From: Nephrocerus scutellatus | Taxonomy: Eukaryota; Arthropoda; Insecta; Diptera; Pipunculidae | Assembly (NCBI GenBank): GCA_947095585.1 | Contig: OX352761.1 | Location: 128,804,277-128,868,276, forward strand | Reading direction: 5' to 3' | DNA length: 64,000 nucleotides | Part shown: positions 62,464 through 64,000 of the stretch, in pieces | Layout of the letters: every line of letters begins with the position of its first letter | Position numbering within the stretch: the stretch's first letter is position 1 | The notes under the pieces: generated by a model | What the model was told of the DNA's origin: nothing | The model's input: only the letters and a program-made list of their open reading frames with translations | Database searches by the model: none | Position numbers and translations under genes: made by a program

Positions 62464-63155
62464 TGTTAACATAGAGAATATCCCACTACAGGCACCCGTT
62501 ATAATATAGAAATACTGAATAACAATATAAGATATTCACAGTATGTAATCACATAATCACATAGAATAAGAATAATGTAAATGCGATCCAACTTCATATC
62601 TTGTTTACCAATTTCACAACATGATGAAATCATCTTGTTTACTACTTTAACATTCAAGGCCAATCTTATATCACAATACGAATTTTGTCAACATGTTTAC
62701 CATCTTCAATTCAAGGCCAATCAATGATCAAAACGCCAGATGGTCAATTACGACGAATTTAGATATCTATTCAAAACATGCTAGAACATGAAAACAACCT
62801 TATCTCAAATCAGATCTAAGACAATAACATGTTTACGTCCTCAAAGACGAAAACAAGTTCAAAGTCCAAAACTATTTCACAACACAAGTTGGATCACATA
62901 ACAAAATAAGTATATAGAAATAAGTATAAAAGCAGAAGCATTAAGTATCCGGTATTCATTAAGTATCCAACATTCATTCAGTATTGTTTAACGGATTGTA
63001 TTATTAACACTTCCATTCTACAAATTTATACACAGTGATACAGGATATAGAATCATTCAATAAAGATATTGTCTTAAATAATTTTCTTGTGACTTGTAAT
63101 ATTATTTTAATAAAGAAAGATCTTTTTTAAAATTTACTAAGTTACATTGAAAACA
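62464..63155 (+). mobile_element. 5' LTR of a Gypsy-type retrotransposon
   Basis: Starts 'tgttaacatag' where homology to repeat D stops, and ends 'ttgaaaaca' four bases before the primer binding site: 692 bp, TG...CA. U3 has a duplicated 'ttcaaggccaatc' (about 62656 and 62710). TATA-like 'tataaaag' lies at 62925-62932, followed by the duplicated 'attaagtatcc' and a likely start near 62955. 'aataaa' at 63059-63064 is the probable poly(A) signal. Only this LTR is inside the window; the body and 3' LTR lie to the right. Confidence 0.82.
62925..62932 (+). promoter_or_regulatory. TATA box of the LTR promoter
   Basis: 'tataaaag' in U3, with a candidate initiator 'cattaag' / 'tcattcagt' 25-55 bp downstream, upstream of the poly(A) signal at 63059. 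The position suits transcription into R. Confidence 0.6.
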
Positions 63156-63159
63156 TAAT

Positions 63160-63177
63160 TGGCGCAGTCGGTAGGAT
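63160..63177 (+). other. tRNA-Ser primer binding site
   Basis: 'tggcgcagtcggtaggat' is an 18-nt perfect complement of the 3' end (with CCA) of insect tRNA-Ser, as used by 17.6/297-type Gypsy elements. It marks the start of minus-strand DNA synthesis. Confidence 0.9.
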
Positions 63178-63249
63178 AGTGCTAGTCAACTAAGACTTAT
63201 TTTTTTTAAAAAATTTAAAGCACTCCACAACAACAAAAGTGAAAAAATA

Positions 63250-63720
63250 AAATTTCTACAGCAGAAGTGCAGAAATTTTACAAATATTTTTACGAAAAAT
63301 TATTGCATTATTCGCAATAATAGTGAACAAAATTTCTACAGCAGAAGTGCAGAAATTTCACAAAATTCTACGAAAATTATTGCATTATTCGCAATAATAG
63401 TGAACAAAATTTCTACAGCAGAAGTGCAGAAATTTCACAAAATTCTACGAAAATTGTTGCATTATTCGCAATAATAGTGAACAAAATTTCTACAGCAGAA
63501 GTGCAGAAATTTCACAAAATTCTACGAAAATTATTGCATTATTCTCAATAATAGTGAACAAAATTTCTACAGCAGAAGTGCAGAAATTTTACAAATATTT
63601 TTACAAAATAATTGCATTATTCACAAAAATAAGTGAACCATTTTTACAAACACTTTTTTACAAAAATAATCGCATTACTCACAAAAATAAGTGAAAAATT
63701 TTACGAACATTTTCTACAAA
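63250..63720 (+). repeat. Leader repeat array: five ~77 bp units with paired hairpins
   Basis: Units start at 63250, 63330, 63407, 63484 and 63561 (spacing 80, 77, 77, 77), with a degenerate sixth to about 63720. Each has hairpin 1, 'aaatttct' / 'agaaattt' (8-bp stem, 13-nt loop), and hairpin 2, 'attattgc' / 'gcaataat' (8-bp stem, 7-nt loop). It lies between the primer binding site and the missing gag start, where packaging or translation signals are expected. Confidence 0.88.
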
Positions 63721-64000
63721 ATAAAGAACATTAACAAAATAAACTATTGGTCAAATCAACATAAAGAAGACGAATCAAAGACAATTATCCGCAGCATCAT
63801 TAGAAGACAAATAAAAGACGATTATTCACAATATCACTAGAAGACAAATTAAAGACGATTCAACATAATAAATTAACAAAGAACATCAATCAATATTTAT
63901 CATCAAATTGCTGATCTGAAAATTAAATCAAGGTGAAATCATAGACATTTTTACTATTAAAAAATATATACACACAATTTAAATAATTTTAACAAATAAA
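63721..64000 (+). other. Retrotransposon leader, continuing past the window
   Basis: A-rich leader with three imperfect ~45 bp repeats of 'gaagacaaataaaagacgat' at about 63766-63870. There is no long open frame before the right edge, so gag must begin beyond 64000. Confidence 0.7.

Overview
The window is nuclear DNA from an insect, most likely a higher fly (Diptera, Brachycera). Evidence: short GT-AG introns, a p68-type DEAD-box helicase whose exon plan and length fit Drosophila Rm62, an odorant receptor closely resembling Drosophila Or67d, an AT-rich repeat-laden background, and an LTR retrotransposon primed by insect tRNA-Ser. A tephritid-like fly is a guess; the species cannot be read from the sequence. 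No bacterial, organellar, rRNA, tRNA-gene or CRISPR signal was found.

Three host genes can be assembled exon by exon. (1) Rm62/p68 RNA helicase, plus strand, 20168-34711, five coding exons, 716 aa. Introns 1, 3 and 4 are swollen with transposons and minisatellites. The core Met codon is split across intron 1 (AT^G), and exon 1 contains no other ATG in any frame. (2) A secreted astacin zinc metalloprotease, minus strand, 39700-38595, three exons, 324 aa. (3) An Or67d-like odorant receptor, plus strand, 44079-47494, five exons, 391 aa; its first intron is 69 nt and stop-free, so a plain ORF reading runs through it.

The rest is mostly a graveyard of mobile elements. An RTE-like (CFDP2-type) non-LTR family has six partial copies (1-700, 12118-13728, 13805-14088, 22728-24460, 40640-43110, 53540-54125). 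RNase-H-bearing non-LTR fragments lie at 8885-10690, 27815-28275, 54540-55140, 56540-58016 and 61385-62285, with a separate zinc-motif end at 50424-50582. Three Tc1/mariner-type DNA transposons have both terminal inverted repeats visible (5742-6601 DD37D maT-like; 29860-31116 mariner; 33175-34375 mariner-like), and all are defective. There are also tRNA-headed SINEs, three MITE/foldback types, and a dispersed repeat with internal ~110 bp units and an ACACATGTGTAT core.

The right edge holds the 5' LTR (about 62464-63155), tRNA-Ser primer binding site and a long untranslated leader of a Gypsy-type LTR retrotransposon that continues beyond the window. The leader has five ~77 bp repeats, each able to form two hairpins. 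This leader array and the split, ATG-shielded start of Rm62 are the most notable signals. I found no convincing evidence of a wholly new gene system.
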